Shown here piece by piece: positions 35,708 through 44,979 of a stretch of DNA of 64,000 nucleotides (its first letter is position 1; each line of letters starts with the position of its first letter). Origin of the DNA: Lactobacillus isalae. GTDB lineage: Bacteria; Bacillota; Bacilli; Lactobacillales; Lactobacillaceae. The stretch covers positions 496,001 to 560,000 of the forward strand of contig NZ_OX443569.1 in NCBI RefSeq assembly GCF_947539375.1, given 5' to 3'. Below the pieces are notes generated by a model. It made no database searches. It saw only the letters and a program-made list of their open reading frames with translations, and was not told where the DNA came from. The position numbers and the translations under genes are program-made.

Positions 35708-36072
35708 TTATCTTCTTTAGCAAAAGTGTTAATTATGGTAATAAAACTCTTAGCTAAAGCCTCTTCCTGGGCGACAGGAAGCTTTTTCATGTCATTTGTA
35801 AGTTTGTCAAGAAAAACACGGTCATTACTTAACTTATTTACAAATGGCTGTGATTCAGGAGTTTTGGAGGATTCATCAATTAAAGTAATTACGGATGTTT
35901 GTAGTGCCTTTGCAATCGCATCTAATTTTTGAATACTGATATTTTGATTACCTGTTCTTTCAATTTTAGAGATGAAATTTACTGATAGACTACTGAATTC
36001 CGCAAGGTCTTCTTGAGTCATTCTCAAACTCCTGCGTCTTTTTTTGATCGCAGCTCCTAAGTTGTCTATCAC
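35704..36072 (-). CDS. XRE-family transcriptional regulator
   Basis: 122 aa from GTG 36072 (MIDNLGAAIKKRRR). Earlier GTG codons at 36081 and 36093 are open, but the ribosome binding site AAAGGA (36085-36090) lies between them, so the start is uncertain. The helix-turn-helix lies at about 5-60 (LRMTQEDLAEFSSLSVNFISKIERTGNQNISIQKLDAIAKAL). The rest is a helical, acidic C-terminus. It probably represses its own promoter, given the inverted repeat upstream. Confidence 0.87.
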   Translation of the reverse strand: MIDNLGAAIKKRRRSLRMTQEDLAEFSSLSVNFISKIERTGNQNISIQKLDAIAKALQTSVITLIDESSKTPESQPFVNKLSNDRVFLDKLTNDMKKLPVAQEEALAKSFITIINTFAKEDK

Positions 36073-36136
36073 TTCAATCACAATTCCTTTCACACAGATT
36101 CTGCCTGCGCTTTTTAGAATAAAGTTAAACTGTAAT

Positions 36137-36173
36137 TAAATGAAGAATTTATAATATTATCTTCCTTCATTTA
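36137..36173. promoter_or_regulatory. Candidate operator of the XRE regulator
   Basis: Nine-base arms TAAATGAAG (36137-36145) and CTTCATTTA (36165-36173) flank a 19-nt AT-rich centre containing TATAAT-like sequence, about 65 nt upstream of the XRE start. The remainder of the gap up to 36320 shows nothing else I can name. Confidence 0.5.
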
Positions 36174-36320
36174 GTATATTCATACACCTAAACTAGTTGG
36201 ACAAACGCTAATTTTATGGGCGTTATGAAGTACAAGCATAGGTTTAAACTTAGGAAATTTGAGAGAGACTAGGGAAGTATAACAAATATCGTAATTTTAA
36301 TGTAGTTATTTTATTGAAAT

Positions 36321-37172
36321 TTAAGAAATTTTACTATTTCCAGTAGAATAATCAAGTTTTACGCCTTTTTGAACATTGAAAATGTAAACATGAAAATGAA
36401 CATCATTTGAATTAACTGATTGTCCTTCCATTTCCACTCCGCGAGCTAGCAACTCATTATTTCTAAAAATTGGCGTTACTCGGTAACGTACATAATTAGA
36501 TGGGGATGCTTTTAGATAAGTAGCAACTTCATTTTCATAAATCAACATATCGGGATCATTCAGGTGTCTAGTTCCGGTCATTAAATTTTTCCAATTATTA
36601 TTTTGACCAGTAAGTTGATAGCCAATTAAGTGAGAACGATTAAAAAGCCAATGATGATTTACTTTTTTATTATGCCAGCCTGTTGGATTAACATGAAGTG
36701 CCTCTCTTTTTGTTTTAGGCATTAAAGACTTATTCAAAAGCGCGTTAGCTGCTGTTACACGATTTTGAGAGTCAAGATCACCATATTTTTGCCAAGCGCC
36801 ATGACTTGTATCTAAATCCTCTTTTGAAAAATCTGGATTATTATTGTTTACATTAACGACACTTTTTCCATCGTAATCAAGAGTAGCTAATTTTTGTTTG
36901 CTTAAAGATTCAACTGCGTTTGGATTAGTATAATTTTTTAGTTGTTGTTGAAGATCAGCAATTTTTTTATCTAAAGAGCTAATTTTCTTTTCGACTTTTT
37001 GATTTTTCTTCTTTAAACGACTAGCTTCTTTTTGATCACTGTAGTCGTATTTATAATTTTTAACTATCTTAGTGTCGTTGTTTGAGCTAGCTTCTACAGT
37101 GCATATTTGACAAGCTCTTAATGAAAACAGGAGGGAAGCTGCTAAAAACTTAGTGAAATTTTTGTGTTTCAT
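36321..37172 (-). CDS. Secreted DNA/RNA non-specific endonuclease (EndA/NUC1-like)
   Basis: 283 aa. Signal peptide about 1-28 (NFTKFLAASLLFSLRA), with a Cys at 21 in a weak lipobox-like setting. A lysine-rich coiled coil lies at about 48-80, then the nuclease domain (about 95-275). The catalytic motif is NRSHLIGY (His181), where the family usually has DRGH. Asn residues in NNNWKNLMTGTRHLN supply the metal site. VRYRVTPIFRNNELLARGVEMEG is also family-typical. Related proteins degrade extracellular DNA or take part in DNA uptake. Its ATG overlaps the stop of the upstream gene (TAATG). Confidence 0.85.
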   Translation of the reverse strand: MKHKNFTKFLAASLLFSLRACQICTVEASSNNDTKIVKNYKYDYSDQKEASRLKKKNQKVEKKISSLDKKIADLQQQLKNYTNPNAVESLSKQKLATLDYDGKSVVNVNNNNPDFSKEDLDTSHGAWQKYGDLDSQNRVTAANALLNKSLMPKTKREALHVNPTGWHNKKVNHHWLFNRSHLIGYQLTGQNNNWKNLMTGTRHLNDPDMLIYENEVATYLKASPSNYVRYRVTPIFRNNELLARGVEMEGQSVNSNDVHFHVYIFNVQKGVKLDYSTGNSKIS

Positions 37173-37885
37173 TATCTCTTTGCCTTTCTATAGCCAGCAT
37201 TGATTGCGTCTTGTTCACTATTGAAGTAGACTGCGTTTGCGGAATTCATATGATATCCCGCCTGTCCTGGAACGTGATAGATCATTGAATTACGGTTTCC
37301 TACAATTGTTCCTTGACTCGCAGTATATAGATCACCTTGACTTTGACTAGATGAGTCATTATTGTTTGTTTCTTGATTTTGCTTAGCTTTTTTCTGCTCT
37401 TCTTCAATTTCTTTCTTTTTAGCAGCAGCTTCTTTTTGAGCTTGAGCTTCAGCGGCCTTTCTTTCCCATTCAGCTTCTTGTTTTTGCTTTTCTTCTTTTT
37501 CTTGATAATCATCAAGTTGCCTTTTTAGTTTATTGTATTCAGTTTGCTTGTTTTTTTCTTCCTGCTTTAAGACTTTAGTTCTAGCTTTTTCTTTATTAAG
37601 TTCCTTTGTTCCTACTTTTTTAGTAATTGTCTTAGTAATAGTTTTGTGGGTTACTTTTTTACTTTTAGTTAAAGTAATTTTTTGAGTAGATTGTCGGCTT
37701 GTATTATGCGAACTAGGAGAGGTGACCAATCCTAATACGAAGAATAAGCCAATTGTGACACAGTTGGCCCAAAGGATCGGATGAGCTGCTTTTTTGAATA
37801 AAATTTTTTTAACAAGATAATATGGAATTAGGTAGAACCAAAAGAGGATCCACATTATTATTTTGACAATATTATTTTTCATCAT
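37172..37885 (-). CDS. Membrane-anchored coiled-coil protein with cysteine-free Ada-like C-terminal domain
   Basis: 237 aa from ATG 37885, which has GGAGAAAG just upstream; an earlier ATG at 37912 overlaps that site. Two membrane helices (about 8-26 and 37-55), then a Thr/Lys-rich stretch, a long Lys/Glu/Gln/Ala coiled coil (about 85-170), a Ser/Asn/Gln linker, and a terminal domain of about 45 residues (TIVGNRNSMIYHVPG, AVYFNSEQDAINAGYRKAKR). The domain follows the Ada zinc-binding pattern found on many surface nucleases but without its cysteines. It is co-transcribed with the nuclease, so it may tether or assist it. Confidence 0.75.
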   Translation of the reverse strand: MMKNNIVKIIMWILFWFYLIPYYLVKKILFKKAAHPILWANCVTIGLFFVLGLVTSPSSHNTSRQSTQKITLTKSKKVTHKTITKTITKKVGTKELNKEKARTKVLKQEEKNKQTEYNKLKRQLDDYQEKEEKQKQEAEWERKAAEAQAQKEAAAKKKEIEEEQKKAKQNQETNNNDSSSQSQGDLYTASQGTIVGNRNSMIYHVPGQAGYHMNSANAVYFNSEQDAINAGYRKAKR

Positions 37886-37965
37886 TCTTTCTCCATTCTT
37901 CAATATCCTCATGTATCAGGATAATATAATGGTTTCGATAAGAAAATAAAAAATTAAAAAAAGAC

Positions 37966-37994
37966 TTGACGAAATTTGATTAAGATTATAATAT
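37966..37994 (+). promoter_or_regulatory. Promoter of the methionine T-box operon
   Basis: TTGACG (37966-37971) followed by TATAATAT (37987-37994), giving 15- or 17-nt spacing depending on the -10 register. Confidence 0.65.
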
Positions 37995-38029
37995 ATTTTT
38001 AACAATTAACTTAAACATTTTGCTAGTTG

Positions 38030-38285
38030 AGTAAATTAGTGATGTTCTTTTAGAGAGTCTATGTGTGGTGGAAGTAGACAGAGCAGCTGATTGAAGATGG
38101 ACTAGAGATTAAAATGGTGATAACGAATTTTAAGAATAAGTTATCAACGGAGTTGCGATCGTTAAAAACGCAAGGTAATTCCTAATTAATTTAGGAGCTA
38201 CTTACTAAGGTTATTTATGTGAGTAAATAACAAATTAAAGGTGGTAACGCGAGCACTCGTCCTTTTTAGGGATGAGTGCTTTTTT
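38030..38285 (+). promoter_or_regulatory. T-box riboswitch, methionine-type, upstream of metQNI
   Basis: A long leader carries the T-box core AAAGGTGGTAACGCG (38237-38251-) followed by the terminator arms GAGCACTC and GAGTGCTTTTTT (38251-38285). Stem I has a distal GTCTA/TAGAC stem with a TGGTGG loop (38057-38079). The specifier region GAAGATGGAC puts ATG (Met) at 38097-38099. Uncharged tRNA-Met should stabilise the antiterminator. The specificity agrees with the downstream methionine transporter. Confidence 0.85.
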
Positions 38286-38303
38286 GTTTGGGAGGAAAGC
38301 ATA

Positions 38304-39158
38304 ATGCATAAGAAGAGAATTAGAAATCGGATAATTTGGTCAGTAGTGGCCGTTTTAATTTTAGTTGCTGGTTGGTTTAGTTTTGGCCCGACAAGTAACA
38401 CTGCTAAAAATCAAAAAGAGGTAGTGGTTGGTGTAGTTGGTCAAACCAAGCAAGATGCAGAGATTTGGAAGAGTGTAGCAGAAACAGCTGAAGAAGAATA
38501 TGGTATAAAAATTAAAATTAAAAACTTTACGGATTATAACCAGCCAAATAAGGCTCTTCAAAATGGAGATATTGATCTAAATGCTTTTCAGCATTATACA
38601 TTCTTAAATGCTTGGAATAAGGCAAACCATGGTTCATTAGTGGCTATTGGAAATACTTATATTGCTCCAATCAGATTGTATTCAAAGAAGTACAAAAATA
38701 TTAATGAGTTGCCACAAGGAGCAACAATTGCGGTTCCAAATGATGCTTCTAATGAATCAAGAGCTTTATATGTATTAAAAAATGCTGGCTTAATTAAATT
38801 AAGAAAAGGCGTCAAGTTAGCAACAGTTGCTGATATCACTTCAAATCCTAAAGGTCTAAAGATTAAAGAGGTTAGTGCCGAGCAAACAGCTAGAGTAATT
38901 GATGATGTTGATGCAAGTATTGTTAATAATACTTATGCAGTTCCAGCTAAGTTAGGCGACAAGCAGACAATTTATGTTGAACCTTTGAATAAAGATTCTG
39001 AGCAATGGATTAACATTATCGTTGCAAACAAGAAAGATAAAAATAATAAGATTTACAAGGACTTAGTTAAGGCATATCAAACCGAAAAGACTAAGAAATT
39101 ATCTGAAAAACTTTACGGTAAGACTGAAGTTGCAGCTTGGGGATTGAAATTAAAGTAA
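38304..39158 (+). CDS. metQ: Methionine ABC transporter substrate-binding protein
   Basis: 284 aa from ATG 38304, with GGAGG 8 nt upstream; the frame is open further left, but only through the T-box. It belongs to the NlpA/MetQ family: [97 protein letters not shown]. It captures methionine outside the membrane. Anchoring is unusual: one N-terminal hydrophobic helix (about 10-27) without the lipobox Cys of most MetQ lipoproteins. First gene of metQNI. Confidence 0.92.
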   Translation: MHKKRIRNRIIWSVVAVLILVAGWFSFGPTSNTAKNQKEVVVGVVGQTKQDAEIWKSVAETAEEEYGIKIKIKNFTDYNQPNKALQNGDIDLNAFQHYTFLNAWNKANHGSLVAIGNTYIAPIRLYSKKYKNINELPQGATIAVPNDASNESRALYVLKNAGLIKLRKGVKLATVADITSNPKGLKIKEVSAEQTARVIDDVDASIVNNTYAVPAKLGDKQTIYVEPLNKDSEQWINIIVANKKDKNNKIYKDLVKAYQTEKTKKLSEKLYGKTEVAAWGLKLK

Positions 39159-39174
39159 GAGAGGAGAAAGTCTG

Positions 39175-40224
39175 ATGACAGCACAAATTGATTTAAAAGA
39201 CATTACTGTTCAATTTGGACAAAATAAGGCAGTAAATAATGTAAGTTTAGAAATAAATAAAGGTGATATTTATGGTGTAATTGGTTTCTCTGGTGCAGGA
39301 AAATCTACCTTAGTTAGAACAATCAATTTATTGCAATATCCGACTGCTGGGTCTGTAGAAGTTAACGGTACAGTTTTATTTAAAGATAATAAACTTCAAG
39401 TCAATAAAAAACAGCTCCAAGAAAAAAGAAGAAAGATCGGAATGATTTTTCAAAACTTCAATCTTTTAAATGAAGAAACTGTAATTGAGAATGTTGCTTT
39501 TGCCTTGCAGCATACACATTTATCTGATAAAGAGTTAGAAGAAAAATCACTTCATTTATTAGAACTGGTGGGTCTAAAAGATAAGGCAGATTTTTATCCA
39601 GCTCAGTTATCTGGAGGTCAGCAGCAACGTGTTGCAATTGCCCGCGCATTAGCTAATGACCCAGATATTTTAATTTCTGATGAAGCAACTAGTGCACTGG
39701 ATCCTAAAACTACCAATCAAATCCTAGATTTACTATATGATTTGAACAAAAAATTAGGCTTAACAATTGTATTAATTACTCATGAAATGGATGCCGTAAA
39801 ACGAGTAGCAAATAAAATTGCCGTAATGGAAAAAGGAAAAATCATTGAAAAAGGTGATTTAAGAGAAGTATTCTTACATCCGCAAAAACAACTAACTCGT
39901 CAATTTGTTGGTGGAGCTTTGCAGGCACAGCATATTTTGAATACTTATAATTTTGATAAATTAGCCGATAATGCTGAACTTTATCAATTGGTTTACAGCA
40001 TTAATGATGTTACTAAGTCAGTAGTTGCTGATTTGGATGTTTCCTTAAATACTAAGGCAAGCATTTTATATGGAAATGTTGAAGTCTTAAGTGGCGAACC
40101 AATTGGGACGTTAGCAATCTTGTTGAATTTAGATGAGCAAAAGCAAAAAGAAGCAATTGAATTCTTGGAGAGTAAGAATGTTGTAGTAACGAAGTTAGAT
40201 AAAGGAGTGCTGACTAATGATTAG
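39175..40224 (+). CDS. metN: Methionine ABC transporter ATPase
   Basis: 349 aa. Walker [10 protein letters not shown] (about 38-46), Q-loop IFQNFNLL, signature [15 protein letters not shown], Walker [14 protein letters not shown] and the H-loop in LITHEMD. Residues about 265-345 form the C-terminal NIL/ACT-type domain that senses methionine and inhibits transport when it is plentiful. It powers MetI. It starts 16 nt after metQ and overlaps metI by 8 nt. Confidence 0.96.
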   Translation: MTAQIDLKDITVQFGQNKAVNNVSLEINKGDIYGVIGFSGAGKSTLVRTINLLQYPTAGSVEVNGTVLFKDNKLQVNKKQLQEKRRKIGMIFQNFNLLNEETVIENVAFALQHTHLSDKELEEKSLHLLELVGLKDKADFYPAQLSGGQQQRVAIARALANDPDILISDEATSALDPKTTNQILDLLYDLNKKLGLTIVLITHEMDAVKRVANKIAVMEKGKIIEKGDLREVFLHPQKQLTRQFVGGALQAQHILNTYNFDKLADNAELYQLVYSINDVTKSVVADLDVSLNTKASILYGNVEVLSGEPIGTLAILLNLDEQKQKEAIEFLESKNVVVTKLDKGVLTND

Positions 40225-40918
40225 TTTTTTTACCAAAAACTTTCCTAATGTAGTTGCCCTAGGTTGGGGCGGAGATGCTGGCTGGGGAACAGCTATTTTC
40301 CAAACTTTATTTATGACTTTTTGGTCAGCAATTTTTGGAGGAATTCTTGGGTTGATCTTTGGTTTGTTATTAGTTTTGACAAAGCCAAAGGGAATTCTAG
40401 CAAATAAAGTTGTTTACTGGATAGTTGATAAAATAGTATCAATTTTTAGAGCCGTTCCATTTATTATTTTGTTAGCATTTGTTGCTCCAGTTACGCAAAA
40501 AATTGTTGGAACTCAAATCGGAATGAAGGCAGCCTTAGTACCATTAACTTTGGGAGTATTTCCATTCTTTGCTAGACAGGTTCAAGTGGCACTTGAAAGT
40601 GTAGATAACGGAAAAATCGAAGCAGCTGAAGCTTTAGGTGCTTCTACAAAAGATATTATTTTTGATGTATACCTAAGAGAAAGTAGATCTGAATTAGCTA
40701 GAGTCTCTACAGTAACGTTAATTAGTTTAATTGGCCTAACAGCAATGGCCGGTGCGGTTGGTGCTGGTGGATTAGGTAACACAGCTATTTCTTATGGATA
40801 TAACCGATTTAATAATGATGTTACTCTAATTGCAACTTTATTGGTTTTATTATTAGTCCTAGTCGTACAAGTAGTGGGAGATTTAGTAGCAAAGAAGTTA
40901 AATCACCAAGAGCGCTAA
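40217..40918 (+). CDS. metI: Methionine ABC transporter permease
   Basis: 233 aa with about five membrane helices. The binding-protein-dependent permease motif [22 protein letters not shown] is the loop contacting MetN. The N-terminal [27 protein letters not shown] and the late [25 protein letters not shown] are typical of MetI. The last gene of the T-box operon, followed by a terminator at 40971-40996. Confidence 0.95.
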   Translation: MISFFTKNFPNVVALGWGGDAGWGTAIFQTLFMTFWSAIFGGILGLIFGLLLVLTKPKGILANKVVYWIVDKIVSIFRAVPFIILLAFVAPVTQKIVGTQIGMKAALVPLTLGVFPFFARQVQVALESVDNGKIEAAEALGASTKDIIFDVYLRESRSELARVSTVTLISLIGLTAMAGAVGAGGLGNTAISYGYNRFNNDVTLIATLLVLLLVLVVQVVGDLVAKKLNHQER

Positions 40919-40970
40919 TCGTATAGCATTGAAAAAATATTTTTAGTATAATTTAATACAATTGATATTA

Positions 40971-40996
40971 GCGAAGAATGACATTCTCCGCTTTTT
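40971..40996 (+). terminator. Terminator of metQNI
   Basis: GCGAAGAAT and ATTCTCCGC arms (one mismatch) around a GAC loop, followed by TTTTT. Confidence 0.7.
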
Positions 40997-41058
40997 GTAT
41001 GCCCTTTCATTTAAATGTAGCTTATAATGAAGATAATGAAAACGGAGGACAAAAAAAT

Positions 41059-42465
41059 ATGGTAAAAAAAGGTTATCGTGTTGAAAGTGATACATTAGGT
41101 CCTGTAGAAATTCCTGAGAAGGCATTATGGGGACCACAAACTCAAAGAAGTAAGGATAATTTCCACACTGGAGCATTAATGCCAATTGGTATTATTCGTG
41201 CGCTTCTTCAAATAAAACTTGCTGCTGCTCAAGCTAACATTGAAGCAGGAACTGAAACGGAAGAAAAAGGGCGCGCAATTATTGAAGCAATTCACCAATT
41301 GCTTGATTTAAATAATGAAGAATTGCAACCTTACTTTCCACTTCATGTTTACCAAACTGGTTCTGGTACTCAAACAAACATGAATGTCAATGAAGTTGTA
41401 GCTAATCTTGCTAATCATAATCATCCTGGTTTAAATATTCTACCTAATGATGATGTGAATATGGGACAATCATCAAATGATACTTTTCCAACTGCGATGA
41501 ATTTAGTTGCAACGCAAGCACTTGATGATTTAAAGCCATCAATTAAGCACTTGATTAAGGAATTAAAAGTTAAGCAAGATGAGTATTGGACAACAGTTAA
41601 AGTAGGTAGAACTCACTTGCAAGACGCTGTACCATTGACTTTTGGTCAAGAATTATCTGGCTATATTTCAGCTCTCAATCATGATTTATCTTATATTAAT
41701 GAATTAGAAGAAACTTTATACGAACTGCCAATTGGAGGAACAGCTGTTGGAACAGGGCTTAACGCAGCTCCTGGGATGGCAGAAGACATAGCTGAACGTT
41801 TATCAAGAAAATATGGTCATCAATTTGACGTAAAAACTAATAAATTCTTTGGATTAGCAAATCACTCCGGCTTAAATGTAGTTCATGGTGCCTTAAAAGC
41901 TCTAGCAGCTGATATGTTCAAGATTGCCCAAGATATTCGTTTCTTAGGTTCTGGGCCAAGAGCTGGTTTAGGAGAATTAAATTTACCCGCAAATGAGCCT
42001 GGTTCATCAATTATGCCTGGTAAAGTAAATCCAACTCAAGCAGAAGCAGTTACAATGGCAGCTTTACGTGTATTTGGTAACGATACGACAATTACTATGG
42101 CTGCTTCTCAGGGAAATTTTGAAATGAATGTTTTTAAACCTGTCATGATTGCTGCATTTTTAGAGTCAGCCAATGTTTTATCAGGGACTATTTCTGGCTT
42201 CGCTGATAAGATGATCCATGGTATGACTGTCAATAAAGAAAGAATGGCAAAAGATGTCACAGATTCCTTAATGACTGTTACTGCACTTTCACCTCATATT
42301 GGTTACCATGAAGCTGCTACTATTGCGCAAACTGCTGCTAAAGAAAAAACTACTTTACGTACTGCTGCCTTAAAGAGTGGTTTAGTAACTAAAGAGCAGT
42401 ACGATAAGTGGATGAAGCCAATTACGATGACAAATGCAATGAATACTAAACCAATTGATGATTAA
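41059..42465 (+). CDS. fumC: Fumarate hydratase, class II
   Basis: 468 aa from ATG 41059, which has GGAGG (41044-41048) upstream and TATAAT at 41023-41028; the 27-codon extension to the left runs over the metI terminator and is not real. Class II signatures: GSGTQTNMNVNEV, NMGQSSNDTFPTAM, KVGRTHLQDAVPLTFGQE, PIGGTAVGTGLN and the catalytic loop GSSIMPGKVNPTQAE. It interconverts malate and fumarate. It is followed after 14 nt by a fumarate reductase gene, which points to the reductive direction. Confidence 0.96.
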   Translation: MVKKGYRVESDTLGPVEIPEKALWGPQTQRSKDNFHTGALMPIGIIRALLQIKLAAAQANIEAGTETEEKGRAIIEAIHQLLDLNNEELQPYFPLHVYQTGSGTQTNMNVNEVVANLANHNHPGLNILPNDDVNMGQSSNDTFPTAMNLVATQALDDLKPSIKHLIKELKVKQDEYWTTVKVGRTHLQDAVPLTFGQELSGYISALNHDLSYINELEETLYELPIGGTAVGTGLNAAPGMAEDIAERLSRKYGHQFDVKTNKFFGLANHSGLNVVHGALKALAADMFKIAQDIRFLGSGPRAGLGELNLPANEPGSSIMPGKVNPTQAEAVTMAALRVFGNDTTITMAASQGNFEMNVFKPVMIAAFLESANVLSGTISGFADKMIHGMTVNKERMAKDVTDSLMTVTALSPHIGYHEAATIAQTAAKEKTTLRTAALKSGLVTKEQYDKWMKPITMTNAMNTKPIDD

Positions 42466-42479
42466 AAGAAGGAGAAAAC

Positions 42480-43853
42480 ATGGCATATAAATTTCCAACG
42501 CAAACAGTAGATAACTTAAATGAAAATTATGATGCAATTATTGTAGGTAGCGGTGGTACTGGTTTAGCAGCTGCTATTCAAGCTCAGCAATATGGGCTTA
42601 AAGTTGCTATTTTAGAAAAAAATGCTTTTTTGGGTGGAAATACCATGAGAGCTAGTTCGGGGATGAATGCTGCTGAGAGTATTGTTCAAGCTCGTTTAGG
42701 AGTAAACGACAATATGCAGAAGTTTTATGATGAAACTCTCAAAGGCGGCGGTTACATGAACGACCGTGAAATGCTTCATTATTTTGTTGAACATGCTCCT
42801 TTAGCTATTGCTTGGCTTGAAGACCTAGGAATTAAAGTAGATGATTTAACAATTACCGGTGGTATGTCTAAGAAACGTACTCACCGCCCATCGTCAATGG
42901 CTCCAATTGGTGCATTTTTAGTTAATAATTTACTTAAAATTGCGGATGAACGTAATATTCCAATTTTTACAGACGCTAAAGTTACTAAATTATTGCAAGC
43001 TGAAGATAAAAAAATAGTTGGTGTTGAGGTTAATAACGAACATCAAGTAAGAGCTAAAGCAGTGTTACTTGCAACAGGAGGCTTTGGTGCTTCTAAGGAT
43101 CTAATTGCTAAATATCGCCCTGATTTACGTAATTATAAAACTACTAATCAAGCTGGAGCTACTGGGGATGGTTTGAAACTGGCTGACAAGGTCGGTGCAC
43201 AATTAGAGCAACTGGAATTAGTTCAGGTTCACCCAACAGTTCAGCAAGATACAGATCATGCATATTTGATCGGTGAAGCTGTTCGCGGCGAAGGTGCGAT
43301 TTTAGTTGATCATGAAGGTAAAAGATTTATTAATGAATTAAGCACTCGCAAAATTGTGTCTAATGCGATTACTGAAACTCCAGAGCATTCTGCATACTTA
43401 ATCTTTGATCAAGGGGTTAGAGACAGAGTTAAGGCTATCGAATTTTATGACTCGATTAATCTAGTTGTTCATGGAAATACAATTGAAGAATTGGCCGAAA
43501 ACATTAAAGTTCCAGCTGAAAATCTTGAAAAGACACTCCAAGATTGGAATCAAGCAGTTGAAAAGCATGATGATGTGAAGTTTGGTCGTACGACTGGTAT
43601 GGCTAATTTAGATCATGCACCATATTACGCTATTCATATTGCACCTGCTATTCACTACACAATGGGCGGAATTCATATTGCTCCTGATACCCGTGTTTAT
43701 GACACTAATGGTAATTTTATTGATGGCTTATATGCTGCTGGTGAAGTTAGTGGCGGCTTGCATGGCAATAATAGAATTGGTGGTAATTCTATTGCTGAAA
43801 CAATTATTTTTGGCCGTGAAGCAGGAAAAGCAATGGCAGATTTAATTAAATAA
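42480..43853 (+). CDS. Fumarate reductase flavoprotein subunit (FrdA/FccA-like, soluble type)
   Basis: 457 aa. FAD-binding Rossmann motif IVGSGGTGLAAAIQA (about 22-36), then FLGGNTMRASSGMNA, LATGGFGAS, QVHPTVQQ, GEAVRGEGAILVDHEGKRFINEL with the active-site Arg region, and GLYAAGEVSGGLHGNNRIGGNSI at the C-terminus. It reduces fumarate to succinate. There is no signal peptide, no heme motif and no FMN-binding domain, so it is probably a cytoplasmic NADH- or flavin-linked enzyme. Operon with fumC. Confidence 0.9.
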   Translation: MAYKFPTQTVDNLNENYDAIIVGSGGTGLAAAIQAQQYGLKVAILEKNAFLGGNTMRASSGMNAAESIVQARLGVNDNMQKFYDETLKGGGYMNDREMLHYFVEHAPLAIAWLEDLGIKVDDLTITGGMSKKRTHRPSSMAPIGAFLVNNLLKIADERNIPIFTDAKVTKLLQAEDKKIVGVEVNNEHQVRAKAVLLATGGFGASKDLIAKYRPDLRNYKTTNQAGATGDGLKLADKVGAQLEQLELVQVHPTVQQDTDHAYLIGEAVRGEGAILVDHEGKRFINELSTRKIVSNAITETPEHSAYLIFDQGVRDRVKAIEFYDSINLVVHGNTIEELAENIKVPAENLEKTLQDWNQAVEKHDDVKFGRTTGMANLDHAPYYAIHIAPAIHYTMGGIHIAPDTRVYDTNGNFIDGLYAAGEVSGGLHGNNRIGGNSIAETIIFGREAGKAMADLIK

Positions 43854-43858
43854 AGCGC

Positions 43859-43887
43859 TTTCAACAGATGGCTTATTTGTGTATACT
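43859..43887 (+). promoter_or_regulatory. Candidate promoter of the malate/lactate dehydrogenase
   Basis: TTTCAA (43859-43864), 17-nt spacer, TATACT (43882-43887). It overlaps the end of the frd gene region, so the dehydrogenase may have its own start besides read-through. Confidence 0.5.
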
Positions 43888-43933
43888 TAAAGTGTAGAAT
43901 TTAAGTTTTCATTCAAAGGAGTTATATATAAAA

Positions 43934-44860
43934 ATGAGTCGTAGAAAAGTATTTTTAGTTGGTGACGGTCGTGTTGGCTCAACTTTTGCAAATGACTTAT
44001 TGCAAAATGTAAAAATTGATGAATTGGTAATTTGTGATGTGGTTAAAAAAATTACTGAAGGGGATGCCTTAGACTTAGAAGATTTAGCACCATTTGTAGG
44101 TCAATGTACAGTAAAGAGCGGTGATTATAGCGATGCTAAAGATGCAGATATTGCTGTAATTACTGCAGGTGCAGCAAGAAAACCTGGAATGACAAGATTA
44201 GACTTAGTGAAGACCAATGTTAAAATTCTAGAATCAATCATAAAACCAATTGTTGATTCTGGATTTAATGGTATTTTTGTTGTTTCTGCTAACCCCGTTG
44301 ATATTTTGACTACTTTAACACAAAAATTGTCTGGCTTTCCGAAGAACAAGGTTATTGGAACAGGTACATCACTTGATACAGCACGCTTGCGGGTGGCATT
44401 ATCACACAAGACTGGCGTAAATGTTGATCATATTGATGCCTATGTTTTAGGCGAACACGGGGATACTTCTTTTGAAAACTTTGATGAAGCCATTATCGAT
44501 CATAAGCCACTTCGTTCTTACAAAGAATTAGATGAACAAACTTTAGTTGAATTAGAAACTGACGTCCGTAAAAAGGGTGGTAAGATTATTGCTAACAAAG
44601 GCGCAACATTCTATGGCGTTGCAATGTGCTTAACGCAAATTTGCAAAGCAATTTTAGAAAATACCGCACGCGTTATGCCATTATCAGCTCCAATGACTGG
44701 TGAATATGGTATTCACGATCTTTACCTTGGCAGTCCTGCAGTTATTACTGCTAACGGAATTAGCAATGTAATTGAGCTTCATTTATCAGAAGATGAAAAG
44801 AAAAAAATGACTTATTCAGCAACTAAGATGAAAGAAGTTGTTGATGGAATTGAACTGTAG
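43934..44860 (+). CDS. LDH/MDH-family 2-hydroxyacid dehydrogenase, probably malate dehydrogenase
   Basis: 308 aa. Rossmann motif VGDGRVGS (9-16) with Asp35 for NADH. Catalytic Arg88, substrate-binding Arg151 and catalytic His175 (LGEHGDTS) are all present. The specificity loop reads GAARKPGMTR: Arg82 occupies the position that is Gln102 in lactate dehydrogenases and Arg in malate dehydrogenases. Many databases would call this L-lactate dehydrogenase, but Arg82 and the fumC-frdA neighbours favour oxaloacetate to malate. AAAGGAG precedes the ATG. Confidence is high for the family, moderate for the substrate. Confidence 0.85.
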   Translation: MSRRKVFLVGDGRVGSTFANDLLQNVKIDELVICDVVKKITEGDALDLEDLAPFVGQCTVKSGDYSDAKDADIAVITAGAARKPGMTRLDLVKTNVKILESIIKPIVDSGFNGIFVVSANPVDILTTLTQKLSGFPKNKVIGTGTSLDTARLRVALSHKTGVNVDHIDAYVLGEHGDTSFENFDEAIIDHKPLRSYKELDEQTLVELETDVRKKGGKIIANKGATFYGVAMCLTQICKAILENTARVMPLSAPMTGEYGIHDLYLGSPAVITANGISNVIELHLSEDEKKKMTYSATKMKEVVDGIEL

Positions 44861-44883
44861 ACATTATAGTTTGTAAATAAAAA

Positions 44884-44924
44884 GGTCTTGCACTTACTTA
44901 AGTTAAGAGTGCAAGACTTTTTTT
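44884..44924 (+). terminator. Terminator after the dehydrogenase
   Basis: GTCTTGCACT and AGTGCAAGAC arms flank a loop; TTTTTTT follows. Confidence 0.85.
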
Positions 44925-44979
44925 CTGTGATAAAATTTTAAAGGTATGATATTTAATCAAAGTTTGGGGACTATGAAAA

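Noticed and set aside
38241-38303. 21-codon N-terminal extension of MetQ
   Set aside because: It lies in the T-box core and terminator; the GGAGG before 38304 fits the real start.
40978-41058. 27-codon N-terminal extension of fumarase
   Set aside because: It runs through the metI terminator and the fumarase -10 box; the GGAGG before 41059 marks the true start.
43615-43845. Plus-strand ORF inside the fumarate reductase gene
   Set aside because: It is an out-of-frame shadow over conserved flavoprotein C-terminal motifs.
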